A stretch of DNA of 64,000 nt from assembly GCF_029319185.1 (NCBI RefSeq), contig NZ_CP119754.1:4340001-4404000 (forward strand), written 5' to 3'. The DNA comes from Superficieibacter sp. HKU1. GTDB taxonomy: Bacteria > Pseudomonadota > Gammaproteobacteria > Enterobacterales > Enterobacteriaceae. Position 1 is the stretch's first letter, and each line of letters opens with the position of its first letter. The translations under genes and the position numbers were made by a program. Under the pieces are notes generated by a model. That model searched no databases. It worked only from the letters and a program-made list of their open reading frames with translations, and was not told where the DNA came from. Shown here in pieces: positions 34,389 through 43,424 of the stretch.

Positions 34389-37300
34389 ATGAGTAGCGTG
34401 GCGGGGATCATCAAATCCGTAATCGGACAAGTATTCGCGATCGCTCCTGACGGGAGCAAACGTTTACTGGTCGAAGGCGATCGCCTTGTTGAGGGTGAAC
34501 AGGTACAGACAGGCGTATCTGGAGCCGTCAGCATTACTCTGGACGGAGGTAAAACCCTCGATCTCGGCCGCGACACCACCTGGAATGGTCAAGCCGTTTC
34601 CACCCACTCTGTCACCGATCAGCAAACAGACATTGCGGCTCTCCAGCAAGCCATTGCCGACGGTCAGGACCCGACACAAACGCTCGAAGCCCCTGCCGCA
34701 GGTCCACAAACAGATAACAATACCCCCATCACCGGCGGAAGCGGCGGCGGTTCCCATACGCATGTTGTCCTCGATCTCACTGCTGAGATCGTCGATCCCA
34801 CTGCCGGTTACCCCACCGTCGGCCTTGATTTTCCTGATGGTACGCCGCCAGAAGAGCTAACGCTGCTGGATACGGATGATGGAGATGCGGATGCGGATGC
34901 TGATGCCGATGCCGATGCAGACTCTGATTCTGACGCAGATGCAGATGCCGACTCTGATGCTGATGCCGACTCTGATGCAGATGCCGACTCTGATGCCGAT
35001 GCCGATGCCGACTCTGATGCAGACGCCGACGCCGATGCCGATGCAGACTCAGATGCGGACGCTGATGCTGATGCCGACGCTGATGCCGATGCAGACTCAG
35101 ATGCGGATGCGGACGCGGATGCCGACTCAGACGCCGACTCTGATGCAGACGCCGACTCTGATGCTGATGCCGACGCAGATGCAGATGCAGATGCAGATGC
35201 AGATGCAGACTCTGATTCTGACGCAGATGCGGATGCGGACGCCGATGCCGACTCTGATGCAGACGCCGACGCCGATGCCGATGCCGACTCTGATGCAGAC
35301 GCCGATGCCGATGCCGACTCAGATGCGGACGCTGATGCCGACGCAGACGCCGATGCGGACGCTGATGCGGATGCTGATGCCGATGCCGATGCCGACGCAG
35401 ACGCTGATGCCGATGCTGATGCGGACGCGGATGCGGATGCCGACGCAGACGCCGATGCGGACGCTGATGCGGATGCGGATGCCGACGCTGATGCCGATGC
35501 AGACTCAGATGCGGACGCTGATGCCGACGCAGATGCAGACTCTGATGCCGATTCAGATGCAGACGCAGACGCAGACGCTGATGCCGATGCGGACGCGGAT
35601 GCGGACGCTGATGCGGATGCCGACGCAGACGCCGATGCAGACTCAGATGCGGATGCGGATGCGGATGCGGATGCAGACTCTGATTCTGACGCAGATGCCG
35701 ATGCTGATGCGGACGCGGATGCCGATGCTGACGCTGATGCCGATTCAGATGCAGACGCAGACGCAGATGCCGATTCAGACGCTGATGCCGATGCCGATGC
35801 CGACGCAGACGCTGATGCCGATGCGGATGCTGATGCCGACGCAGACTCTGACGCTGATTCCGATGCGGATGCGGATGCGGATGCCGACTCTGATGCCGAC
35901 GCCGATGCAGACGCAGACGCCGACGCTGATGCGGATGCAGATGCAGATGCAGATGCAGATGCAGATGCAGACTCCGATTCTGACGCAGATGCAGATGCAG
36001 ATGCGGACGCCGATGCTGACGCTGATGCCGATGCAGACTCAGATGCGGATGCGGATGCTGATGCCGATGCAGACTCAGATGCGGATGCGGATGCTGATGC
36101 CGATGCAGATGCAGACTCTGATGCGGACGCTGATGCCGACGCAGACGCTGATGCGGATGCCGACGCTGATGCCGATGCAGACTCAGATGCGGATGCGGAT
36201 GCGGACGCTGATGCTGATGCCGATGCGGACGCCGACGCCGACGCCGACGCCGATGCTGACGCTGATGCCGATGCTGACTCAGATGCGGACGCGGATGCCG
36301 ATGCAGACGCTGATGCGGATGCAGATGCAGACTCCGATTCTGACGCAGATGCAGACGCCGACTCTGATGCTGATGCCGATGCAGACGCTGATACGGATGC
36401 AGATGCGGATGCGGATGCGGACTCAGATGCAGACGCTGATGCAGATGCAGACTCAGATGCTGATGCCGACGCAGACGCCGACTCAGATGCCGATGCAGAC
36501 TCAGATGCGGATGCGGACGCGGATGCAGACGCCGACTCTGATGCTGATGCCGACGCAGACGCCGATGCGGACGCTGATGCTGATGCCGACGCCGACTCTG
36601 ATGCTGATGCGGACGCAGATGCAGACTCTGATTCTGACGCAGATGCAGATGCAGACTCTGATTCTGACGCAGATGCGGACGCTGATGCTGATGCCGATGC
36701 AGACTCAGATGCGGATGCGGACGCGGATGCCGACTCTGATGCAGACGCCGACTCTGATGCTGATGCCGACGCAGATGCGGACGCGGATGCCGATGCCGAT
36801 GCTGACGCCGATTCAGATGCAGACGCCGACGCAGACGCCGATGCGGACGCAGATGCGGACGCGGATGCCGATGCCGATGCTGACGCCGATGCTGATGCTG
36901 ATGCTGATGCAGACTCGGATGCGGATGCCGATGCCGACGCCGACTCAGATGCCGACGCCGACTCAGATGCAGACGCCGACGCAGACGCGGATGCAGACGC
37001 CGACTCTGATGCAGACGCCGACTCTGATGCAGATGCTGACGCTGATGCAGATGCAGATGCAGACTCTGATTCTGACGCAGATGCAGACGCTGATGCGGAT
37101 GCGGATGCCGACGCCGACGCCGACTCAGATGCAGACGCCGACGCAGACGCAGACGCAGACGCTGATGCCGACGCAGACGCTGATGCCGACGCAGACGCTG
37201 ATGCCGACGCAGACGCCGACGCAGACGCCGATGCTGACGCTGATGCAGATGCAGATGCAGACTCTGATTCTGACGCAGATGCAGACGCTGATGCCGACGC

Positions 37301-39599
37301 AGACGCGGATGCTGATGCCGACGCAGACGCTGATGCGGATGCCGACGCCGACTCAGATGCAGACGCCGACGCAGACGCAGACGCTGACGCTGATGCCGAC
37401 GCAGACGCTGATGCCGACGCAGACGCCGACGCAGACGCCGACGCCGACGCAGACGCCGATGCTGACGCTGATGCAGATGCAGACTCAGATGCTGATGCCG
37501 ACGCAGACGCCGATGCAGACTCAGACGCTGATGCCGACGCCGACTCTGACGCTGATTCCGATGCTGATGCTGATGCGGATGCCGACGCAGACGCTGATGC
37601 CGACGCAGACGCTGATGCCGACGCAGATGCAGATGCTGATTCCGATGCGGATGCAGACGCTGATGCGGATGCCGACGCAGACGCAGACGCAGACGCTGAT
37701 GCAGACGCCGACTCTGATGCAGATGCAGATGCAGACTCTGACGCTGATGCCGACGCAGACGCTGATGCCGACGCAGACGCGGATGCCGATGCCGATGCCG
37801 ATGCCGATGCCGATGCCGACGCAGATGCAGACGCCGACGCTGATGCCGACGCAGACGCAGACGCTGATGCCGACGCAGACGCCGACTCTGACGCTGATTC
37901 CGATACGGATGCCGACGCAGACGCCGATGCCGACGCAGACGCTGATGCCGATGCCGATGCCGACGCAGACGCAGACGCCGACGCAGACGCCGACTCCCAC
38001 ACCGATCTCGACGTCAAAGTCGACGTTGCCCAAAATACGGTACAAACGGGTAGTGAAGTCATCCATATCAATGGTGGCAGCAAGGATCCCAACGGGTTCG
38101 ATATTCAGGATGGCAAGATTGTTGCCATCGGCTCAAACGTTCGGGTATGGCTAACTCCGACCAGTCCGGATGGCAAAATCGCGGGCGATAGCGTGCCAGC
38201 GCACGATAATGCTTCGCAGATTAAATATTACGATCAGTCCAGTAATGCGAACACGGATGACGCTGCCAAAGGCTATAGCGATATTTTCGTCGTCAGCGGT
38301 CATACTGGCGGCTATTACCAGCAGGGTGACTGGCAGCCGGGCCAGGCGCAGTTCCGGGATCTGAAGGGCATTACCGGTAATGGCGGCGTTGCGCAGGGCG
38401 ATGCCGGAAAAGACTATATTTTTGTGTCGGGAAATAGCGAGAATTACAACGTTAGCTATAGCTCGAATAATAATGCCAGTTCGCAGAATAATACTTATGA
38501 CGGCCTGAAAATTACCGATAAAACGACCGGTAAAGGGCTGTATGAAAACGCCAACCATATTGAAGGCGTGATTTTTGGCAACGGTACAACCTCGTCGTCG
38601 GGGACCACGACGACGACGGTGACCACCACCACGGTTCAGCATATTACCGTGGATATTCATCTGGCGTTGGCCAGCGATATTACGGATGCCCATCTCACCC
38701 AGATTACCCTCACAGGTATTCCGGAAGGCGCAACATTTACCGGTAATCATAGTGCGGTGAGCTGGGATCAGGGCGTCTATACCCTGACGCTGAACGGTTC
38801 GACGTTTGATGGTCAGTTGACGGTGGATTTGCCGGAGGGCCAGAGCAAGCTGGGCGATATCACGCTGGGCGTTGACTCTACCGTAGCCGATCATCATCAA
38901 ACTGAATTCACCATAAATGGTGAAAACGGCACCCATTATGATAACAGCGATTCGGCAGTGACCGCCGATGAGCATCATAGTGATGCGACCGCCCATACGT
39001 TGATAATGTCGCATGAAGACAGTGCTGATACGTCACACGATCATACTGATGCCCACGAGCAAACGGACGATCACAGCCGCCAGGCGGACACGCAAAGTGA
39101 CAGTCACGAAGTCACGCAACACGAGACAGTAACGCCTGATGAAGATCACCAGACCGCCGGACTTATTGATGATAGCGAACTGCATCTGAGTCAGGAGCCG
39201 GGCAGCGCCACGGTCACTGAAGCGGATACTCGTCCTGCGACGCCAGAGGATACCTCGCTCAGCAATCTACTGGATGACAGTCAGGACGATCGCGCCACTA
39301 CACCAGAGCATGCTCAGACGGCGACAGTCGATCACGCTGAAGCCGATCACGGTGTCGCCTCGATCCTGACAACGGACGGTCCGATCCAGCTCAGCGATGT
39401 CGTCAGCGATGCGGATGACGGCAAAGATCTCACCAGCCTGATCCCGACGATCGAGCCGGGGCCAGCGACAGATCACAGTGCGGGTGTGGAAGCCAATACG
39501 CCAGCGGTGCCTGATGCTACCCCCGCCGAAAGCTATCATGCTGTCGACGAGTCGCTGGTCGAAAACCTGATCGCGAAACCGGAAGAACTGCACGGTTAA
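34389..39599 (+). CDS. Giant LapA-type adhesin with Asp-Ala/Ser repeat region
   Basis: Surface adhesin presumably secreted by the adjacent type I system and held in the outer membrane by an N-terminal plug. 1736 residues from ATG 34389 (AGGGG upstream; an in-frame ATG at 34323 adds an unconserved leader). Residues 1-100 are a LapA/BapA retention module (IGQVFAIAPDGSKRLLVEGDRL). The sequence PAAG at 102-105 matches the LapG cleavage site. Residues 166-1203 alternate Asp with Ala, Ser or rarely Thr. Residues 1204-1420 form a globular-looking region (IFVVSGHTGGYYQQGDW, DYIFVSGNSENYN). Residues 1421-1500 are rich in His, Asp and Glu, and the last 150 residues hold acidic LSNLLDD-like segments expected of a type I signal. 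No Ig-like repeats or clear GGxGxDxxx nonapeptides are visible. Confidence 0.85.
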   Translation: MSSVAGIIKSVIGQVFAIAPDGSKRLLVEGDRLVEGEQVQTGVSGAVSITLDGGKTLDLGRDTTWNGQAVSTHSVTDQQTDIAALQQAIADGQDPTQTLEAPAAGPQTDNNTPITGGSGGGSHTHVVLDLTAEIVDPTAGYPTVGLDFPDGTPPEELTLLDTDDGDADADADADADADSDSDADADADSDADADSDADADSDADADADSDADADADADADSDADADADADADADADSDADADADADSDADSDADADSDADADADADADADADADSDSDADADADADADSDADADADADADSDADADADADSDADADADADADADADADADADADADADADADADADADADADADADADADADADADADADADSDADADADADADSDADSDADADADADADADADADADADADADADADSDADADADADADSDSDADADADADADADADADADSDADADADADSDADADADADADADADADADADADSDADSDADADADADSDADADADADADADADADADADADADADSDSDADADADADADADADADADSDADADADADADSDADADADADADADSDADADADADADADADADADADSDADADADADADADADADADADADADADADADSDADADADADADADADADSDSDADADADSDADADADADTDADADADADSDADADADADSDADADADADSDADADSDADADADADADSDADADADADADADADADADSDADADADADSDSDADADADSDSDADADADADADADSDADADADADSDADADSDADADADADADADADADADSDADADADADADADADADADADADADADADADADSDADADADADSDADADSDADADADADADADSDADADSDADADADADADADSDSDADADADADADADADADSDADADADADADADADADADADADADADADADADADADADADADADSDSDADADADADADADADADADADADADADSDADADADADADADADADADADADADADADADADADADADADADSDADADADADADSDADADADSDADSDADADADADADADADADADADADADADSDADADADADADADADADADADADSDADADADSDADADADADADADADADADADADADADADADADADADADADADADADADSDADSDTDADADADADADADADADADADADADADADSHTDLDVKVDVAQNTVQTGSEVIHINGGSKDPNGFDIQDGKIVAIGSNVRVWLTPTSPDGKIAGDSVPAHDNASQIKYYDQSSNANTDDAAKGYSDIFVVSGHTGGYYQQGDWQPGQAQFRDLKGITGNGGVAQGDAGKDYIFVSGNSENYNVSYSSNNNASSQNNTYDGLKITDKTTGKGLYENANHIEGVIFGNGTTSSSGTTTTTVTTTTVQHITVDIHLALASDITDAHLTQITLTGIPEGATFTGNHSAVSWDQGVYTLTLNGSTFDGQLTVDLPEGQSKLGDITLGVDSTVADHHQTEFTINGENGTHYDNSDSAVTADEHHSDATAHTLIMSHEDSADTSHDHTDAHEQTDDHSRQADTQSDSHEVTQHETVTPDEDHQTAGLIDDSELHLSQEPGSATVTEADTRPATPEDTSLSNLLDDSQDDRATTPEHAQTATVDHAEADHGVASILTTDGPIQLSDVVSDADDGKDLTSLIPTIEPGPATDHSAGVEANTPAVPDATPAESYHAVDESLVENLIAKPEELHG
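34884..37997 (+). repeat. 3.1-kb hexanucleotide repeat GAY-GCN/TCN
   Basis: 519 consecutive in-frame hexamers made of GAT or GAC followed by an Ala codon, a Ser codon (TCN) or, rarely, ACG/ACA-type Thr. Third-position bases vary freely, so this is not a recent perfect expansion. A higher-order unit containing GACTCTGATTCTGACGCAGA recurs at about 34919, 35207, 35673, 36622, 36652, 37057 and 37258, with CC-variants at about 35968 and 36330. Because of the repeat geometry, other frames also stay open over kilobases. Copy number may vary between isolates or be misassembled. Confidence 0.95.
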
Positions 39600-39776
39600 A
39601 CGTATCCGTCGTTATCCCACCGGCCCGGAGAGGATAACGGCATTCATGCAGGAGCCTGGGCATAAATCCTCCCTGTTTTATCAGAACGGGGAATGAAAAG
39701 TTAATTATCTGAAGACATCATCTCTGACGGACAAAAGCCTCTGCTCAGGGAAATGATCGTTAGCAAAGGACGACCT

Positions 39777-41129
39777 ATGAAATATCGCAGCCAATTATTA
39801 TCAGGGCTATCCCTTTCGCTGCTGACGCTGAGCGCGGCACATGCCACGACGCTCGAAAAAGCAATTAAAGATACGCTGGCCTGGCACCCGGAAGTCAGTT
39901 CATCGTCCAATAGCCGTTACTCAGCGGATCAGGATCTGCGTTCGGCGAAGGGTGGTTATCTGCCGTCGCTGGATGTACAGGCTGGCACCGGCTGGGAGCA
40001 GACGGATAACGCCACCACGCGCGCGTCAGGCGATCATCAGCGCGATCTGAACCGCAGTGAATCCAGCATTACGCTGACCCAGAACCTGTTTAACGGTTTT
40101 GCCACCACCAGCGAGGTTGCCCGCCAGAAAGCGACGGTAAACTCACGTGCCTGGACGGTGCTGAATACCAGCGAAACTACCGCGCTGACCGCCGTGCAAA
40201 CGTATATTGGCGTGCTGATGCGGCAGAAAATGGTCGCTCTGGCAGAAGAGAACCTGAAAAATCATGAACGCGTGTTCGATCAGATCCGGCTGCGTACCGA
40301 GCAGGGCGTTGGCCGTCAGGCCGATTATGAGCAGGCAGAGGCCCGTCTGGCGCAGGCGCGAAACAACCTGTTGACCGAGCAGACCAATCTGGAAGATGCA
40401 AAGGCCAATTATCAAAGCGTTACCGGAAATGAACCCGACAATCTGACCATGCCGATGAAGTTCCCGGTGCCCGCGTCGCTGGAAGAAGCAAAACGCGACA
40501 TGCTGGAAAACAGCCCGCTGTTAAAACAGGCAGCAGCAGACGTCGAGGCGACCCATCAGCAGTATGAAGCCCAGAAATCACGCTTTTATCCTGATGTGAA
40601 CATGGAAGTCGGCAGGACAATGAATGACAACATCGACGGCACGCGCGGCCATGACCAGGAGTGGCAGGCGATGGTGCGGATGCGCTACAACCTGTATAAC
40701 GGCGGCAGCGATAAGGCCACCCTCACCTCCTACGCCTATAAAATGAAAGAGGCAGAGGATGTCCGCAATAACGCCCTGCGCCAGTTGAATGAAGAGCTGC
40801 GTCTGTCGTGGAACGCCCTGCAAAACGCCGAGAAACAGGTGCCGATCGCCAAAGAGTATGCGGATCGCAGTATGACCGTGCGTACGGCTTATCAGGAACA
40901 GTTTAGCCTCGGCGATCGTACCCTGCTGGATATGCTGGACAGTGAAAACGAAGTTTTTACCGCCCAGCGGCGCTACGTTGAGCTACAGTTTACCGAGATG
41001 TTTAATACCTACCGTATTAGCGCCCGGACGGGTTTATTGTTGAAAACGCTGAATATCCAGCCGCCGTCCGCCGCACAGCCGCTCGATGATATGCAGACGT
41101 CAAAAAACGAGTTACCGGAACTTAAATAA
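39777..41129 (+). CDS. TolC-family outer-membrane channel of the adhesin secretion system
   Basis: Outer-membrane efflux protein forming the exit duct of a type I secretion system (LapE-like). 450 residues. The signal peptide ends SAAHA at about residue 24. Two outer membrane efflux repeats with long helices follow (ITLTQNLFNGFATTSEVARQ at about 97-116; RMRYNLYNGGSDKATLTS at about 306-323). ATG 39777 is chosen for its AAAGGA site; an in-frame ATG 24 bases upstream is rejected. It lies 178 bp after the adhesin and is followed by a terminator, then the ABC transporter and fusion protein genes. Confidence 0.92.
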   Translation: MKYRSQLLSGLSLSLLTLSAAHATTLEKAIKDTLAWHPEVSSSSNSRYSADQDLRSAKGGYLPSLDVQAGTGWEQTDNATTRASGDHQRDLNRSESSITLTQNLFNGFATTSEVARQKATVNSRAWTVLNTSETTALTAVQTYIGVLMRQKMVALAEENLKNHERVFDQIRLRTEQGVGRQADYEQAEARLAQARNNLLTEQTNLEDAKANYQSVTGNEPDNLTMPMKFPVPASLEEAKRDMLENSPLLKQAAADVEATHQQYEAQKSRFYPDVNMEVGRTMNDNIDGTRGHDQEWQAMVRMRYNLYNGGSDKATLTSYAYKMKEAEDVRNNALRQLNEELRLSWNALQNAEKQVPIAKEYADRSMTVRTAYQEQFSLGDRTLLDMLDSENEVFTAQRRYVELQFTEMFNTYRISARTGLLLKTLNIQPPSAAQPLDDMQTSKNELPELK

Positions 41130-41152
41130 ATCTTATATTAAAAAGATCTGAT

Positions 41153-41192
41153 GGGTTATTTCACGTACTGGCTGCGGAAATAACCCGTTTTT
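41153..41192 (+). terminator. Terminator after the TolC-family gene
   Basis: GGGTTATTT (41153-41161) pairs with AAATAACCC (41178-41186), then GTTTTTACTT. Implies that the ABC transporter gene is transcribed separately or by read-through. Confidence 0.8.
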
Positions 41193-41237
41193 ACTTATGC
41201 CTGCGTTGGATCCACCAACGGTAATAAAGGTCAGGTT

Positions 41238-43424
41238 ATGGCTGCTTACCCCGATATCCAGGATCTCTCAGAATCTCCTGTCGATAACGCGTTTAAAAAT
41301 GACCCGCGACAGCATCATGATGATCCGCTGTTAGATTGTTTAATGGTGATGTGTAAACTGCACGGTATTATCGCAACACGCACCATGCTCAGCGCCGGGC
41401 TGCCGCTGTCGGCGCACTCGCTGACGCTCAGCACCTTTCCCCGCGCGGCGCAGCGCGCCGGGCTGAAAGCCAGAGCGATCCAGCGTTCGCTCGATAAGAT
41501 AACCGCGCTTTCGCTACCGGCCATTGTGCTGTTAACTCACGAGCGCGCCGCCGTACTGCTCGGGTGGGATGAGGAGGGACAGGCGCGTCTGCTGCCGAGT
41601 GAAACCGAAGGCGGCGAAATCCGCGTGCCGCGCGAAACGCTTGAGGAGTACTATGCAGGCAAGGTGATTTTCATTCAGCCGGAGCATGAATATGATACCC
41701 AGCCGACCGCGACGATCCCGCGCACCAGGAACTGGTTCCGGGATACGTTATCGCTCTCCCGCTTTCTGTATGTGGATGCGGTCGTCGCCAGCTTTATTAT
41801 TAATATTATCGCCCTGTCGACGCCGCTGTTCGTAATGAATGTCTACGATCGCGTGGTGCCCAATCAGGCCACGGCTACGCTGTGGGTGCTGGCAATCGGT
41901 ATCACGATTGCGTTTGTGTTTGATTTTATTCTCAAGATCTTACGCAGTATCTGCCTCGATCTGGCAGGCAAAAAGACCGATTTGATTGTTTCCGCCGCGC
42001 TGTTTGAACGTCTTCTGGGAATGAAAATAAAGACGCGCCCCAAACGCGTCGGCAGCTTCGCGCAGAATTTTCAGGAATTCCAGTCGCTGCGTGATTTTCT
42101 CTCATCGCTGACGCTGACCGCGCTGATTGACCTGCCTTTTACCCTGCTGATCCTGCTGGTAATTGGTCTCATTGGCGGCCCGCTGGTATTTATTCCGCTG
42201 CTGGCGTATCCCGTCGCGCTGCTGGTGAACTGGGCTATTCAGCGTCCGCTGCTTTCCACTATCGAAAAAACCTATAAGCTCGCCAATGAGCGCCAGGCGA
42301 TGCTGATTGAAACGCTGGGCGGTCTGGATGCCATTAAGATCAATAACGCCCAGAGTGACCGCCAGTACCAGTGGGAGCAGATTATCGGCCAGCTCAGCAA
42401 GCTGGAGATGCGGGTGAAGTCCCTCTCTTATGTGGCGGTGAATTTTACCACCTGGCTGCAGCAGATCTGCGGCGTGTCAATCGTGGTGGCCGGGGTCTAT
42501 ATCATTATCAGTGGCAATCTGAGCATGGGCGGGCTGATTGCCTGCTATTTGTTGACCCGCCGCGCGATGATCCCGGTCAGCCACCTTTGCAGCCTGGTGA
42601 CACGCTACCAGCGCGCCAGTATGACTAAAACAACCATTGACCGCATGATGTCCCTGGAACAGGAAAGCGAGCAGGTTGAGGTGCCGTTAAAACGTGAAAC
42701 GCTCTCCGGCGCGATTGAACTGCGCGACGTCACGTTCAGCTATCCCGATAACCAGAATGCCGCGCTGGTCAATGTGTCACTGAGTATCGCGCCCGGTGAA
42801 AAAGTGGGGATTATCGGGCGCAGCGGATCGGGAAAAAGCTCGCTGGCAAAGCTGCTGCTCGGTTTTTACCAGCCGGAGGCGGGCAGCGTGCTGATTGACG
42901 GCATTGATGCCCGGCAAATTGACGTGCACGATCTGCGAAACAACATCGGCTATGCGCCGCAGGATGTACATCTGTTCAGCGGCACGTTGCGCGATAATCT
43001 GTTATTCGGTGCGAGCTATGTCGATGAAGAAACCATGCTGCGCGCGGCGCAAATCAGCGGCGTCCACGAGTTCGCCCGCCGTCACCCGTCTGGTTACAGT
43101 ATGCAGGTGGGCGAGCGCGGGATGACTCTTTCCGGCGGTCAGCGCCAGGCGGTAACCCTTGCGCGCTCGCTGCTGCTCGATCCCCCCGTGCTGTTGATGG
43201 ATGAACCGACCAGTTCAATGGACAACACCAGCGAAGATCTGATTAAGAAAGCGCTTACGACGGCAATCGGCCAAAAAACGCTGCTGCTGGTCACGCATCG
43301 CGCCTCCCTGCTGTCGCTGGTCGATCGGCTGATTATTCTCGATAACGGTAAAATTATTGCCGACGGACCGAAAGAGAGCGTAATGAGCGCGCTGAAAAAA
43401 GGACAGATCCATGCGAACCGCTAA
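41238..43424 (+). CDS. lapB: LapB-type type I secretion ABC transporter
   Basis: Inner-membrane ATPase that energises adhesin export. 728 residues: an N-terminal C39-peptidase-like domain (about 30-150) lacking the catalytic Cys (degenerate, as in LapB/HlyB), a six-helix exporter domain (about 170-450), and a nucleotide-binding domain with Walker A GRSGSGKSS, signature LSGGQ and Walker B LLMDEP. The LapB-type start motif DDPLLDCLMVMCKLHG is typical of adhesin exporters. AAAGGTCAGGTT precedes the ATG. It overlaps the membrane fusion gene by 14 bp. Confidence 0.93.
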   Translation: MAAYPDIQDLSESPVDNAFKNDPRQHHDDPLLDCLMVMCKLHGIIATRTMLSAGLPLSAHSLTLSTFPRAAQRAGLKARAIQRSLDKITALSLPAIVLLTHERAAVLLGWDEEGQARLLPSETEGGEIRVPRETLEEYYAGKVIFIQPEHEYDTQPTATIPRTRNWFRDTLSLSRFLYVDAVVASFIINIIALSTPLFVMNVYDRVVPNQATATLWVLAIGITIAFVFDFILKILRSICLDLAGKKTDLIVSAALFERLLGMKIKTRPKRVGSFAQNFQEFQSLRDFLSSLTLTALIDLPFTLLILLVIGLIGGPLVFIPLLAYPVALLVNWAIQRPLLSTIEKTYKLANERQAMLIETLGGLDAIKINNAQSDRQYQWEQIIGQLSKLEMRVKSLSYVAVNFTTWLQQICGVSIVVAGVYIIISGNLSMGGLIACYLLTRRAMIPVSHLCSLVTRYQRASMTKTTIDRMMSLEQESEQVEVPLKRETLSGAIELRDVTFSYPDNQNAALVNVSLSIAPGEKVGIIGRSGSGKSSLAKLLLGFYQPEAGSVLIDGIDARQIDVHDLRNNIGYAPQDVHLFSGTLRDNLLFGASYVDEETMLRAAQISGVHEFARRHPSGYSMQVGERGMTLSGGQRQAVTLARSLLLDPPVLLMDEPTSSMDNTSEDLIKKALTTAIGQKTLLLVTHRASLLSLVDRLIILDNGKIIADGPKESVMSALKKGQIHANR

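Noticed and set aside
34884..37997. CRISPR-like array
   Set aside because: Repeats are coding hexamers with no unique spacers and no cas genes.
34808..38092. Long antisense frame encoding (Ala-Ser)n with Glu, about 1094 codons
   Set aside because: It is the complement of the GAY-GCN hexamer repeat. Repeats of this composition leave several frames free of stops; no ribosome site or conserved ends exist.
34876..38154. Second plus-strand frame rich in Met, Pro, Thr and Gln (about 1092 codons)
   Set aside because: Frame-shifted reading of the same repeat, ending soon after it; an artefact of composition.
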